Source: CAZSPL01 sp964608735
GTDB taxonomy: Bacteria; JAJVIF01; JAPKYR01; CAZSPL01
Reading direction: 5' to 3'
Length of the DNA: 33,108 nt
Assembly: GCA_964608735.1 (NCBI GenBank)
Contig: CAZSPL010000011.1
Coordinates: 1 to 33,108 of the forward strand
Program-made: the position numbers and the translations under genes
The notes under the pieces: generated by a model
Databases searched by the model: none
The model's input: only the letters and a program-made list of their open reading frames with translations
Told to the model about the DNA's origin: nothing
Shown: in pieces, positions 25,048 to 32,274 of the stretch
Layout: each line of letters opens with the position of its first letter
Numbering within the stretch: position 1 is the stretch's first letter

Positions 25048-25076
25048 TTGACAAGAACCGGGATGTAAAATAAAAT
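25048..25076 (+). promoter_or_regulatory. Promoter of the cobalamin-riboswitch operon
   Basis: A perfect TTGACA (25048-25053) and TAAAAT (25071-25076) are spaced by 17 bases. The transcript is expected to start near 25083, six bases before the aptamer's P1 stem. Confidence 0.75.
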
Positions 25077-25088
25077 CCGATTAACCAT

Positions 25089-25232
25089 CTTTGTCGTGGT
25101 GGGAAGCCGGTGAGAATCCGGCGCGGTCCGGCCACTGTGACGGGGACCGCGAAGGCAACGATGTAGCCACCGCAGATCGCGGGAAGGCAGCCTTCGTGGG
25201 ATGATCCGGAGCCAGGAAACCAGGCGATGAAG
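25089..25232 (+). promoter_or_regulatory. Cobalamin (B12) riboswitch aptamer
   Basis: The conserved elements occur in order: GGGAAGCCGGTGAGAATCC near 25101-25119, GCGG then GCCACTGTGA, GTAGCCACC, GGGAAGGCAGCCTTC, and the B12 box AGCCAGGAAACC at 25210-25221. The P1 stem pairs CTTTGTCG (25089-25096) with CGATGAAG (25225-25232). Known cobalamin riboswitches sense adenosyl- or methylcobalamin and lower expression of uptake genes when it is plentiful. Here it precedes a BtuB-like receptor. The expression platform follows at 25258-25320. Confidence 0.95.
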
Positions 25233-25293
25233 TGGGATGCAGCGACTACCAAGGATAGCCGGCGTCCCGGATGCGTGTACACATCCACCGATG

Positions 25294-25320
25294 CCGGCCG
25301 AAAGGCCGGTTTGTTGTTTG
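25294..25320 (+). terminator. Riboswitch expression-platform terminator, overlapping the RBS
   Basis: Stem CCGGCC/GGCCGG (25294-25309) with GNRA loop GAAA is followed by TTTGTTGTTTG. GCCGGC at 25258-25263 can pair with GCCGGC at 25293-25298 and so act as antiterminator. AAAGG (25301-25305), the likely ribosome binding site of the receptor, is partly in the loop and partly in the stem. Confidence 0.65.
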
Positions 25321-27263
25321 AGAGAACGCACATACCATTCATCATCACGGTGGCACTCGCCATAACCGCCACGCTGCTATTATTCCCCGCTTATGCCGAC
25401 GATGACGCTCCGACTCCCGAATCGGAACAGCCGGTTGTCCTCGAAGAAATTATCGTCGAAGGGGAATTGCCATCCGATGAAGAACCCGAACAGGACCTGT
25501 CCGCGTTCGGGCAGGTGATATTCGCCGATGAACTTCCCGGCATCGCCCTGTCGATTTCCGATGCCGTGGAATCGGCCATCGGGCTGCAGGTGCGCGATTT
25601 CGGCGGCCTGGGGAAACTGTCGTCGATAACCCTCCGTGGGCTTTCATCTAACGACGTCCTCATCATGCTTGACGGCATCCCCCTCAACAGCGCGGCCCTC
25701 GGCGGCGTCGATCTGGGAGATATCCCCTTCGCATCGGTCGAACGAATCGAAATAATCCGCGGTGCCGAAGCCGCGCTATACGGCGATAATTCCGCAGGGG
25801 GGATCGTCAACATCGTGCGGAAAACGGGTGAAGAGAATGCACACCTCGGCCTGACGGCGGGTTCGTTCGGATTGCTCACCGGTGATCTTTCATTCTCCAC
25901 CAATAATGAGAGCACCGGGATGTTCGCGCGGATGTACGGCACATCATACGGCGGCGGATTCCCGTTTCTCAACGACAACGGGACATCGCTGGATGAATCG
26001 GACGATTTCACGGATACGCGCGTCAACAACGGATATGCCGGTTATGGATTTTTCGGCGGGGTCAACTCATCGTGTGGGCGATGGGATATCAGCTCAACCA
26101 TCGATCTCTATTCCGCGCGGAAGGGGATTCCCGGGCTTTTAACATTTCCCACGCCCGATGCAGTCCAGCATGACCGGAGGCTGATGTGCGGCATCCGGGG
26201 TGGCGATGACGAGATTGCCGGGGGGCTTGGCGAACTCGATTTCAACCTCGGCTTTCTAGATACGCATCGCTCGTTCGATGACCCGTCCGGCGGGGCGGGC
26301 GGAGTGCCCATCAGCGACAGTTGGCGCGAAAGCAGGCTCGCCGCCGGGGCGGAATATGCCGAGTTTATCGGCGATACGCATTACATCTCGCTCGGCGCTG
26401 AATGGTCGCGCGGTTCGTTCAACCGTCGCGATGCTTTATCCGTGAGCCGCAACGAACTCGGCCTGTATGCAAGGGATGAAATAACCATCGGTGATTCCAT
26501 TCTCATCCCTGCGCTGCGTTTCGACGACATCTCGGATGCCGGGTCGCGGCTTTCACCTAAAATCGGATGGCGATGCGGCATCGATGACAACATCACCGTG
26601 AAAGCCAATTGTGGCGCGGCATTCAGGGCACCGACGTTCGAGGAGATGTTCCGCGACGAGGGTTTCGTCATCGGGAATCCGGAACTGAAGCCCGAGAAAT
26701 CGTGGATGGCCGATACCGGTTTCATCTTCAGAGACGAACAGATAAAAATAGAGCTCGATTATTTCCTCGGCGAATCATGCGACCTTATCGAATACATCCT
26801 CGGCACCGGGTTTCGCTACCGCCCGCTGAACATCGGCAATGCATCAATCAGCGGAGTCGAAGCATCTTTTGCATGGGATATCGGTGATGCCTGGCGCTTC
26901 GAGACCAACGCGTCGTATACGAGGGCGCTCGATAAAACCGAGCCGGGCGGGACGGCATACGGCATGCAGATTCCGGGACGTCCGCGCTATGACGCATACG
27001 CCGGGCTGATATTCGACGAGCCCAGTCGTGATTTTTCGGCTCATCTAACGGCGTATTATGCGGGGGGACGCTATCTCACCGCCGCGAATACGAAGAAGCT
27101 CGATGACGATGTTAGTTTCAACGCTGGATTCGCGTCATCGCAATGGTGGGATTGCATCGTTTCATTCGAAGTGAAGAACCTGTTCGATACAAACCTGATG
27201 GATGTACGAGGATTTCCGCTTCCGGGACGAACATTATTGGTCAGCATAGACATGGAGGTATAG
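25314..27263 (+). CDS. btuB: TonB-dependent outer-membrane cobalamin receptor, BtuB-like
   Basis: The 649-residue protein would carry corrinoids across the outer membrane with energy from TonB. From the TTG at 25314 a signal peptide runs to AYA before DDDAP, a TonB-box-like EEIIVEG follows, then a plug domain (ISDAVESAIGLQVRDFGG ... ITLRGLSSNDVLIMLDGIPLNSA ... VERIEIIRGAEAALYG) and a 22-strand barrel ending in LLVSIDMEV. The start is inferred: the frame is open to an ATG at 25227, but that codon lies inside the riboswitch P1 stem and the extra sequence looks non-coding. AAAGG sits 8 bases before this TTG, and the signal peptide starts right after it. Cobalamin as substrate rests on the riboswitch, not on ligand residues. 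Confidence 0.9.
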   Translation: MFERTHIPFIITVALAITATLLLFPAYADDDAPTPESEQPVVLEEIIVEGELPSDEEPEQDLSAFGQVIFADELPGIALSISDAVESAIGLQVRDFGGLGKLSSITLRGLSSNDVLIMLDGIPLNSAALGGVDLGDIPFASVERIEIIRGAEAALYGDNSAGGIVNIVRKTGEENAHLGLTAGSFGLLTGDLSFSTNNESTGMFARMYGTSYGGGFPFLNDNGTSLDESDDFTDTRVNNGYAGYGFFGGVNSSCGRWDISSTIDLYSARKGIPGLLTFPTPDAVQHDRRLMCGIRGGDDEIAGGLGELDFNLGFLDTHRSFDDPSGGAGGVPISDSWRESRLAAGAEYAEFIGDTHYISLGAEWSRGSFNRRDALSVSRNELGLYARDEITIGDSILIPALRFDDISDAGSRLSPKIGWRCGIDDNITVKANCGAAFRAPTFEEMFRDEGFVIGNPELKPEKSWMADTGFIFRDEQIKIELDYFLGESCDLIEYILGTGFRYRPLNIGNASISGVEASFAWDIGDAWRFETNASYTRALDKTEPGGTAYGMQIPGRPRYDAYAGLIFDEPSRDFSAHLTAYYAGGRYLTAANTKKLDDDVSFNAGFASSQWWDCIVSFEVKNLFDTNLMDVRGFPLPGRTLLVSIDMEV

Positions 27264-27266
27264 ACA

Positions 27267-28370
27267 ATGTACAGGACTTGCATTATCGCGATTGGAATTA
27301 TTCTTCTCTGCTCGGTGGCGGGATGCGCAGGGGGCGGCGTGCTTCCGGGGCCGATCGTACCAGGCGACATCACGCTTCTTGTAGGCAACAGCCTCGGGGA
27401 GACGTTGAGCCTGGCGTCGCGCACAAACGGCGTCTGGACTGTGCATGCCAATGTTTTTCCAACCGGGCAGGGGGCCAATGATATCGTTGTCGACGGCTCC
27501 TCCGCATATATCGTCAACTCCCTTTCAAATTCCATCCAGTGGATAAACACGGAGAGCATGACGCTTGTACGCGAGCTCACCACCGGCGCGGGGACGAATC
27601 CGTACGATGCCGTCCTCGCTCCCGACGGGACGCTGTGGGTTACGCTTACCCTTTCGAATCAACTGATTCAGATTCAGCCCGATGCGGCAACGCCGATCAT
27701 TCAGACAATCGACCTGCCGTCGTTCGACCAATTCGACGACGATGATCCATCCGATGACAACATCCCCTGGCCGCAGAGGCTTTGTTACGCCGATGGAAAA
27801 ATCTACGTGGCATTCTCGAATCTCAATACCGGCTATGTCGCGGGCGGACAGGGCGCGGTGGGAATCGTCGATGCCGTCACCGGCAACATCGATGCACTGC
27901 TCGAACTACAGGGGCGGGATACCATCGCCACGGAATGCCCGGACCCGTCATCGGGACTCGTCTTATTCATCTCCGCCGGGGATTTCTCGCTGACCACATT
28001 CGAATACATGAAAAACGGGCTCGTGGAAGTGTATGACCCCTCGTCCGGGCAGGTGGTCGATGCATTGGCAATCGGCGGCGCGCCGTTCGAGATGGTGGCG
28101 AATTCATCGGGAGCGGCATTCATGACGAACGGCGCCGACAACAATATCCTGCGTTTCGATTATCTATCCTTGACTGCATGGCCCTCGTTCCCGGTGCCCG
28201 ATTCCGGGACCGGGTTCAATTTCGTGTCGGGCATCGCCGAAATCGGCGACAATCAGATTGCGGTCATTGAATTCAACGGCGATGCGCTCCATATACTCGA
28301 TGGCCTGACCGGCGCGGTAATCGAATCATTGACGATAGGCGATGGTCCCGACGCTATTGCATTGATATAA
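27267..28370 (+). CDS. YVTN-type beta-propeller lipoprotein, candidate BtuG-like cobalamin-binding partner
   Basis: The 367-residue protein has a lipoprotein signal with lipobox SVAGC (Cys20) and a Gly-rich tether. The rest is made of YVTN-type propeller repeats, such as SAYIVNSLSNSIQWINTESM, GTNPYDAVLAPDGTLWVTLTLSNQLIQI, and later LVEVYDPSSGQVVDALAIGGAPFEM and ALHILDGLTGAVIESL. I count about six or seven blades. FDQFDDDDPSDDN near residue ~155 is a possible metal loop. It starts 3 bases after the receptor stop with GGAGG inside the receptor's end, so it is under the same riboswitch. In Bacteroidetes, BtuG is a surface lipoprotein propeller that binds B12 very tightly and sits on BtuB; this gene has the same fold class, location and context. 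The function is inferred. Confidence 0.85.
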   Translation: MYRTCIIAIGIILLCSVAGCAGGGVLPGPIVPGDITLLVGNSLGETLSLASRTNGVWTVHANVFPTGQGANDIVVDGSSAYIVNSLSNSIQWINTESMTLVRELTTGAGTNPYDAVLAPDGTLWVTLTLSNQLIQIQPDAATPIIQTIDLPSFDQFDDDDPSDDNIPWPQRLCYADGKIYVAFSNLNTGYVAGGQGAVGIVDAVTGNIDALLELQGRDTIATECPDPSSGLVLFISAGDFSLTTFEYMKNGLVEVYDPSSGQVVDALAIGGAPFEMVANSSGAAFMTNGADNNILRFDYLSLTAWPSFPVPDSGTGFNFVSGIAEIGDNQIAVIEFNGDALHILDGLTGAVIESLTIGDGPDAIALI

Positions 28371-28423
28371 TTCGAGTACAAACAGTAAAGATTTAGGCAC
28401 TAAAGTTGGATAAACTTATACAA

Positions 28424-29362
28424 TTATCCAGGGGCTGAACACCGTTTCGACAGGAGACCTTTCAATGACTCGGCTGTTGTAAGCACGAGAAGCGGAAGTA
28501 TCGGCAGGAACAGGCGCATCTCGTGGAAGTTGCCGAATACGAAATAGAAGATGATTACTACTCCCGAGAATACGAGCATCCGGTGATGCATCGAATCGAG
28601 ATGCCTCCATCCGGCGAATGATATCAGCAGCAGCGGGAGCAGGAATACGCCGAATGAAAGGGGCAGCAGCGGATCGTGCAGGTTGCTGTAAAGCATGATG
28701 TACGGGTCAGGATGCTCCCTCGGGCCGAATGCATTGAATATCAGGAAGTAGACGAACAGACCTGCGACGACGCTCAGCGCGGCTCGCATAAGAAGGCTTC
28801 CAGGGGATTTCGTGCGGTAATTCATGAGTATATCGAACAGCGGAAGCAGGATTACCGTTTCGCGGTTTATCATCCCCACGGTTACGATGACGAGCATCCA
28901 CCATGATTTGCCGGAGCATACGGCGTGGTATCCAAGCAGAAACATGAACAGGTTCACCGGGTCGGCGGGCTGATGGTGATAGCCGAGATACGCCCACGGA
29001 AGCAGCGCGTAGAAATAAGCCGTGCCGCCGAACGCCCATTCGGGTGCGAGATAGCGCCGGAGGAAGGCGTATAGCAGGATTCCCGAACCAAACGTGAATA
29101 TGAATCGCAGAAACAGGTATGTCTGGAACAGCCGCGTCTCGCCATGAAACATGCGCGAGAGGTAATGCGCCATGAGGTAGCTTCCAATCCGGTATTGCGT
29201 GGGGCTTTCGGCATTGCCCGTGATGACCTGCGCGTGCACACGGTCGATATCCCCCGCGAAAAGCGCGGGTTTATCGACAATTTCCATGTGAGCGCCGTAG
29301 ACCGAGATGTATGTCAGCGTCGCGATGATGAGAACCGCGAGCAGCCATTCGACGGCGGTCAT
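28424..29362 (-). CDS. Polytopic membrane protein, GT-C-like, of unknown function
   Basis: The protein (312 residues from ATG 29362) has about eight to nine hydrophobic helices. It starts with WLLAVLIIATLTYISVYG and contains a loop GDIDRVHAQVITG after the first helix. The DID/ESPTQYR loop and the later HHQPADPVNLFMF helix resemble GT-C polyprenol-linked sugar transferases or related enzymes in general shape, but no diagnostic motif is visible. A GTG at 29392 is in frame, yet the predicted transcript begins near it, so the ATG is preferred; the ribosome binding site is weak. It stands alone, converging with the propeller lipoprotein. It probably acts in envelope or polysaccharide assembly; this is a guess. 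Confidence 0.78.
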   Translation of the reverse strand: MTAVEWLLAVLIIATLTYISVYGAHMEIVDKPALFAGDIDRVHAQVITGNAESPTQYRIGSYLMAHYLSRMFHGETRLFQTYLFLRFIFTFGSGILLYAFLRRYLAPEWAFGGTAYFYALLPWAYLGYHHQPADPVNLFMFLLGYHAVCSGKSWWMLVIVTVGMINRETVILLPLFDILMNYRTKSPGSLLMRAALSVVAGLFVYFLIFNAFGPREHPDPYIMLYSNLHDPLLPLSFGVFLLPLLLISFAGWRHLDSMHHRMLVFSGVVIIFYFVFGNFHEMRLFLPILPLLVLTTAESLKGLLSKRCSAPG

Positions 29363-29395
29363 CCGAGGCGGACTATCCTGCACGACATTCACGGT

Positions 29396-29427
29396 ATAAT
29401 AGTCGACAAACCGCCAGGTTTTGTCAA
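29396..29427 (-). promoter_or_regulatory. Candidate promoter of the membrane-protein gene, with an inverted repeat
   Basis: On the minus strand TTGACA (29422-29427) is followed after an unusually long 20 bases by TATTAT (29396-29401). An imperfect inverted repeat GACAAACC/GGTTTTGTC (29405-29425) covers the spacer. The TTGACA-adjacent bases resemble those upstream of the lipoprotein at 10642. Confidence 0.35.
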
Positions 29428-29445
29428 ATACACATTGCCATCACG

Positions 29446-29477
29446 CAAAAAAAGACCGCCGGGCATGTGCCCGGCGG
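29446..29477 (-). terminator. Intrinsic terminator of the DnaB-like helicase gene
   Basis: A 22-base perfect palindrome with 10-base arms (29456-29477, CCGCCGGGCA/TGCCCGGCGG) is followed on the minus strand by TCTTTTTTTG. It lies 46 bases past the helicase stop at 29524. Confidence 0.88.
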
Positions 29478-29523
29478 AATACAATGAGGGAGACCGTCAA
29501 ACCGGTTACCCTTTCGGGTTTCT

Positions 29524-31032
29524 CTATTCCGTAAACAGCTTCTCTTCGATAAGCTGCTCCTGGACCGTATGCCCTGACGGGTCGAAGCAGAAAAACTTGA
29601 AGTGCTTCTTGAATTCGAAATCGAGCATCTTGCGGCCGGTCCTGTTCTTCTCGATAGTGCATATAACAAACTGCTTGTATTCGGCTATTTTGCTCGGGTT
29701 GTAGGCAACGTTCGTCTTCGAGATTATCTTGTCCTTATCGTTGAGGATGATGACGATGTCCGCTTCATAATCGAGGGCCGATGATCCACGCAGGTGGTAC
29801 ATCCTCAACCGTTTCGCCTTAAGGCCTTCCCTGTCGGCGGCGACGACGGTCACGATCGGCACCTGAAGGCTGAGCGCCATGTCTTTCAGCGTCTGGGTGA
29901 TGATGGTGACCTTTTCTTCCTCGTTATCGGGCTCAGGGAATACGGGGACTTTCTGCAGATAGTCGACGAAGACGACCACCTTGCCGTCGGTCTGGGATTT
30001 CAGTTCGATGATCATCGAGCGAATCGCCTGGAGCGTGGTTTTCAACGAATCGCCTTTATATAAGTGAAGCCTGTCCTTGTAATCAAGAATTCTTTTAAGC
30101 ACGAGTTTGCCACGACTCGATGCATTCAGCATGTCCATGAAGCCGACCTTGCCGTCGCTCGCCTTGCTGATGCCCTGTAGTACATCGCGCTCGGTAAGCC
30201 CCTGGTCAAAGGGCGTGACCCCGAGTGGATTGATGCTTTCCAGGGGGATGAGGCGCTTCAGAAGGTATTCGGCGTCGTGCTCGAAGCAGATGTACAGCAC
30301 GTGGGCTTCGCTTGTATAGGCGATGTTCCTGGCCATCTGGGTGCACATTATCGTCTTGCCGACGCCCTGCGCGCCGCCGATAAGCATCATTTCGCCCTGG
30401 CTGAGCTTGCCCACGGCCTGGTCGATCGCGTCGAACCCGGTCGAGTAGCTGTGGAAACCGTATTTAATACCCTTCTCGGTCATCTTGTGCAGGTCGTTGA
30501 GCACCATCCCGATAGTCCTGGGTTTATCAGTGATATTACCATCGAGCAGATTGGATAAATCTTCCTGGAGCATATTGACGATCGTCTCGGGCTTCTGGTT
30601 CCCGGAGCCTATCATGCTGAGTGCGCGTTCGAGCATCGCGCGGAGTTTGTCGCGGTTGAACATCTCCCGCAGAACCTGCACGAGGCCGGCGAATTCTTCC
30701 GGTGCGCGGTGTGACTTACCCGCGAGATCTATCAGATACTTCTCGCCGCCGGCCGCGTCGAGCTTGTCCTGTTCGGCGAGGGTGTCGATGATGATCGCCA
30801 TATCGAATTCCTCGCCGCGGTTATGCAAATCGATTATGACCCGCATGACCTGGCGGAGCCGCTGGCTGTATGCGATCGCGGGAGGACCGAAGTCACGGAG
30901 GATATAGCTCCATTCGAGGGACGGGGTTTTCAGGAAAAGCCCGATGACCTCTTCCTCGACCTGGAATCGCTGGTCCATAGCGCCGGATGAAACAAGTGTT
31001 TCGACTAAAGGATCGAATTTCTCTCCGACCAC
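29524..31032 (-). CDS. dnaB: DnaB-type replicative helicase, divergent
   Basis: The 502-residue protein has an N-terminal DnaB domain (EEEVIGLFLKTPSLEWSYIL to LDAAGGEKYLIDLAG, residues ~25-105) and a C-terminal RecA-like ATPase. Walker A is GGAQGVGKT (~217), the catalytic Glu is in YICFEHD (~248) and Walker B is FVDYLQ (~354). The HLRGSSALDYEAD segment (~409) matches the DnaB LRESGAIEQDAD region, and EKNRTG (~461) contains the arginine finger. It would form a ring that unwinds DNA at forks. It is divergent: the Ser-Gln pair usual before the NR motif is replaced by VVAADRE. The GTG start has AAGGAG 7 bases upstream. It might be the main helicase or an extra copy. Confidence 0.85.
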   Translation of the reverse strand: MVGEKFDPLVETLVSSGAMDQRFQVEEEVIGLFLKTPSLEWSYILRDFGPPAIAYSQRLRQVMRVIIDLHNRGEEFDMAIIIDTLAEQDKLDAAGGEKYLIDLAGKSHRAPEEFAGLVQVLREMFNRDKLRAMLERALSMIGSGNQKPETIVNMLQEDLSNLLDGNITDKPRTIGMVLNDLHKMTEKGIKYGFHSYSTGFDAIDQAVGKLSQGEMMLIGGAQGVGKTIMCTQMARNIAYTSEAHVLYICFEHDAEYLLKRLIPLESINPLGVTPFDQGLTERDVLQGISKASDGKVGFMDMLNASSRGKLVLKRILDYKDRLHLYKGDSLKTTLQAIRSMIIELKSQTDGKVVVFVDYLQKVPVFPEPDNEEEKVTIITQTLKDMALSLQVPIVTVVAADREGLKAKRLRMYHLRGSSALDYEADIVIILNDKDKIISKTNVAYNPSKIAEYKQFVICTIEKNRTGRKMLDFEFKKHFKFFCFDPSGHTVQEQLIEEKLFTE

Positions 31033-31162
31033 GTGGATGCTCCTTCTCCGCTGTTATGCGGCTGTTTCCCCCACGAAATAGTATCCACGCACAGTGGGCC
31101 GCAGGATTTAATCGCACTTAATGAGGTTACCCCTTTAATACGCCTCTGGGGATTCCGCCCGC

Positions 31163-31191
31163 TTGACTGCCAACCCGCCTTGGCATATCTT
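31163..31191 (+). promoter_or_regulatory. Promoter of the SGNH-MBOAT pair
   Basis: TTGACT (31163-31168) and TATCTT (31186-31191) are spaced by 17 bases. The predicted transcript starts at 31198, exactly the A of the ATG. Confidence 0.5.
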
Positions 31192-31197
31192 CTATCC

Positions 31198-32271
31198 ATG
31201 ACGAGGAGCGATAAAGTTGATGATTCAACAGGACCCCGGGCTGCCCGCGGGTGGAACGACGCGGTTTTCGCCAAGCGCCTCGCGGGCTGCATTCTCGTCA
31301 TTCTGGCCGCGGCAATGCTCCTGAACTTCTTCGTTAACCCGTTCTCGCTATACTTCTTCAACTGGTTCCCCACCGGGGACATCAACGCCTACAGGCTGAA
31401 GGGGCGGATACTCGCGGAATACACTCCGCAGCCGCAAGTTCTCATCATCGGCTCATCGAGGGTTATGACAATCGACCCGGATTATGTGACCGCGCTGACG
31501 GGCAAGCCCTGTTTCAATTTCGGCCTTCCATCCGCCAAGGCCGAGGATTACTATGCATCGCTCCGCTATGCCAGGGAAACCTGTGGCGCACCGGTAAATA
31601 CGGTTATCGTGGGCTTCGATATCGATGCGCTGCATCCCCGTATACCTTCCGAGATGCAGGGGCTGTTCTTCAAGGAATATTCGGACTATTACACCCCCCG
31701 CGAGAGCCGCTTTGACATGTTCATCAAGCGCCTTACGCTGCTCGCGTCGATGGAGCAGACAGGCGAGTCGTTGTCGGTCTTGAAGCATGCATTAACCGAC
31801 AGGGGCGAACGGGTGTCGCGGAAATTCCGCCCGAACGGCGAAGTTATCCTGGTTGGCAGGGATGCCGAGATAGAGAAAGGAACTTTCAACCTTAAGAGGA
31901 AGATAGCGGGACGCATCCGCCGCTACCCGGAGCGCAGCCTCGGGATGTCGAGTTACACCGGGTTATCCCCCGAGCGCAAGATTTACTGGGAGAGATTCCT
32001 CGATTATTGCGATGCAAACGGGATCAAAGTCTATGTCTTCCTCACACCGTATCATCCGGCTCTCTACAAGTTGATGACGCCACTCGGCGTGGAATCGCTT
32101 ATCGGGGAGGTCAGGGAGTTTGTCTCCGCGACGACCATCGAGTCGGGCGGCGTGTTCCGCGATTTCAGCAGGGTGGAATATTTCGGTGGGGATCCCGCGC
32201 TTTTTTATGATGAGATTCACATGCAACCCGAAAACAGTGAGAGGCTGGTTGATTCGCTGATGGGAAAATAA
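31198..32271 (+). CDS. SGNH/GDSL-like protein, partner of an MBOAT acyltransferase
   Basis: This 357-residue protein is probably anchored by one N-terminal helix (FAKRLAGCILVILAAAMLLNFFV, residues ~24-47) with its enzyme domain outside the membrane. The nucleophile motif is LIIGSSRVM (Ser86), in place of GDSL, and the paired D..H is DEIH (Asp338, His341) near the C-terminus. Such proteins, as in alginate- or capsule-acetylation systems (AlgJ/AlgX type), move acyl groups from an MBOAT partner to a polysaccharide. The MBOAT gene follows 3 bases later, supporting this. In-frame sequence upstream of ATG 31198 is open but looks non-native and contains the promoter. There is no ribosome binding site; the predicted transcript is leaderless. 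Confidence 0.85.
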   Translation: MTRSDKVDDSTGPRAARGWNDAVFAKRLAGCILVILAAAMLLNFFVNPFSLYFFNWFPTGDINAYRLKGRILAEYTPQPQVLIIGSSRVMTIDPDYVTALTGKPCFNFGLPSAKAEDYYASLRYARETCGAPVNTVIVGFDIDALHPRIPSEMQGLFFKEYSDYYTPRESRFDMFIKRLTLLASMEQTGESLSVLKHALTDRGERVSRKFRPNGEVILVGRDAEIEKGTFNLKRKIAGRIRRYPERSLGMSSYTGLSPERKIYWERFLDYCDANGIKVYVFLTPYHPALYKLMTPLGVESLIGEVREFVSATTIESGGVFRDFSRVEYFGGDPALFYDEIHMQPENSERLVDSLMGK

Positions 32272-32274
32272 ACC

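Noticed and set aside
25227..25313. Upstream in-frame extension of the BtuB-like gene starting ATG
   Set aside because: This ATG lies inside the riboswitch P1 stem and before the terminator; the translated extension has no signal-peptide character.
28407..28430. Imperfect hairpin TGGATAA/TTATCCA between the convergent lipoprotein and membrane-protein genes
   Set aside because: AT-rich weak stem with a 10-base loop and no T-tract, so not a convincing terminator.
31033..31197. Upstream in-frame extension of the SGNH gene
   Set aside because: The region carries the promoter and is Cys/Pro/His-rich without protein character.
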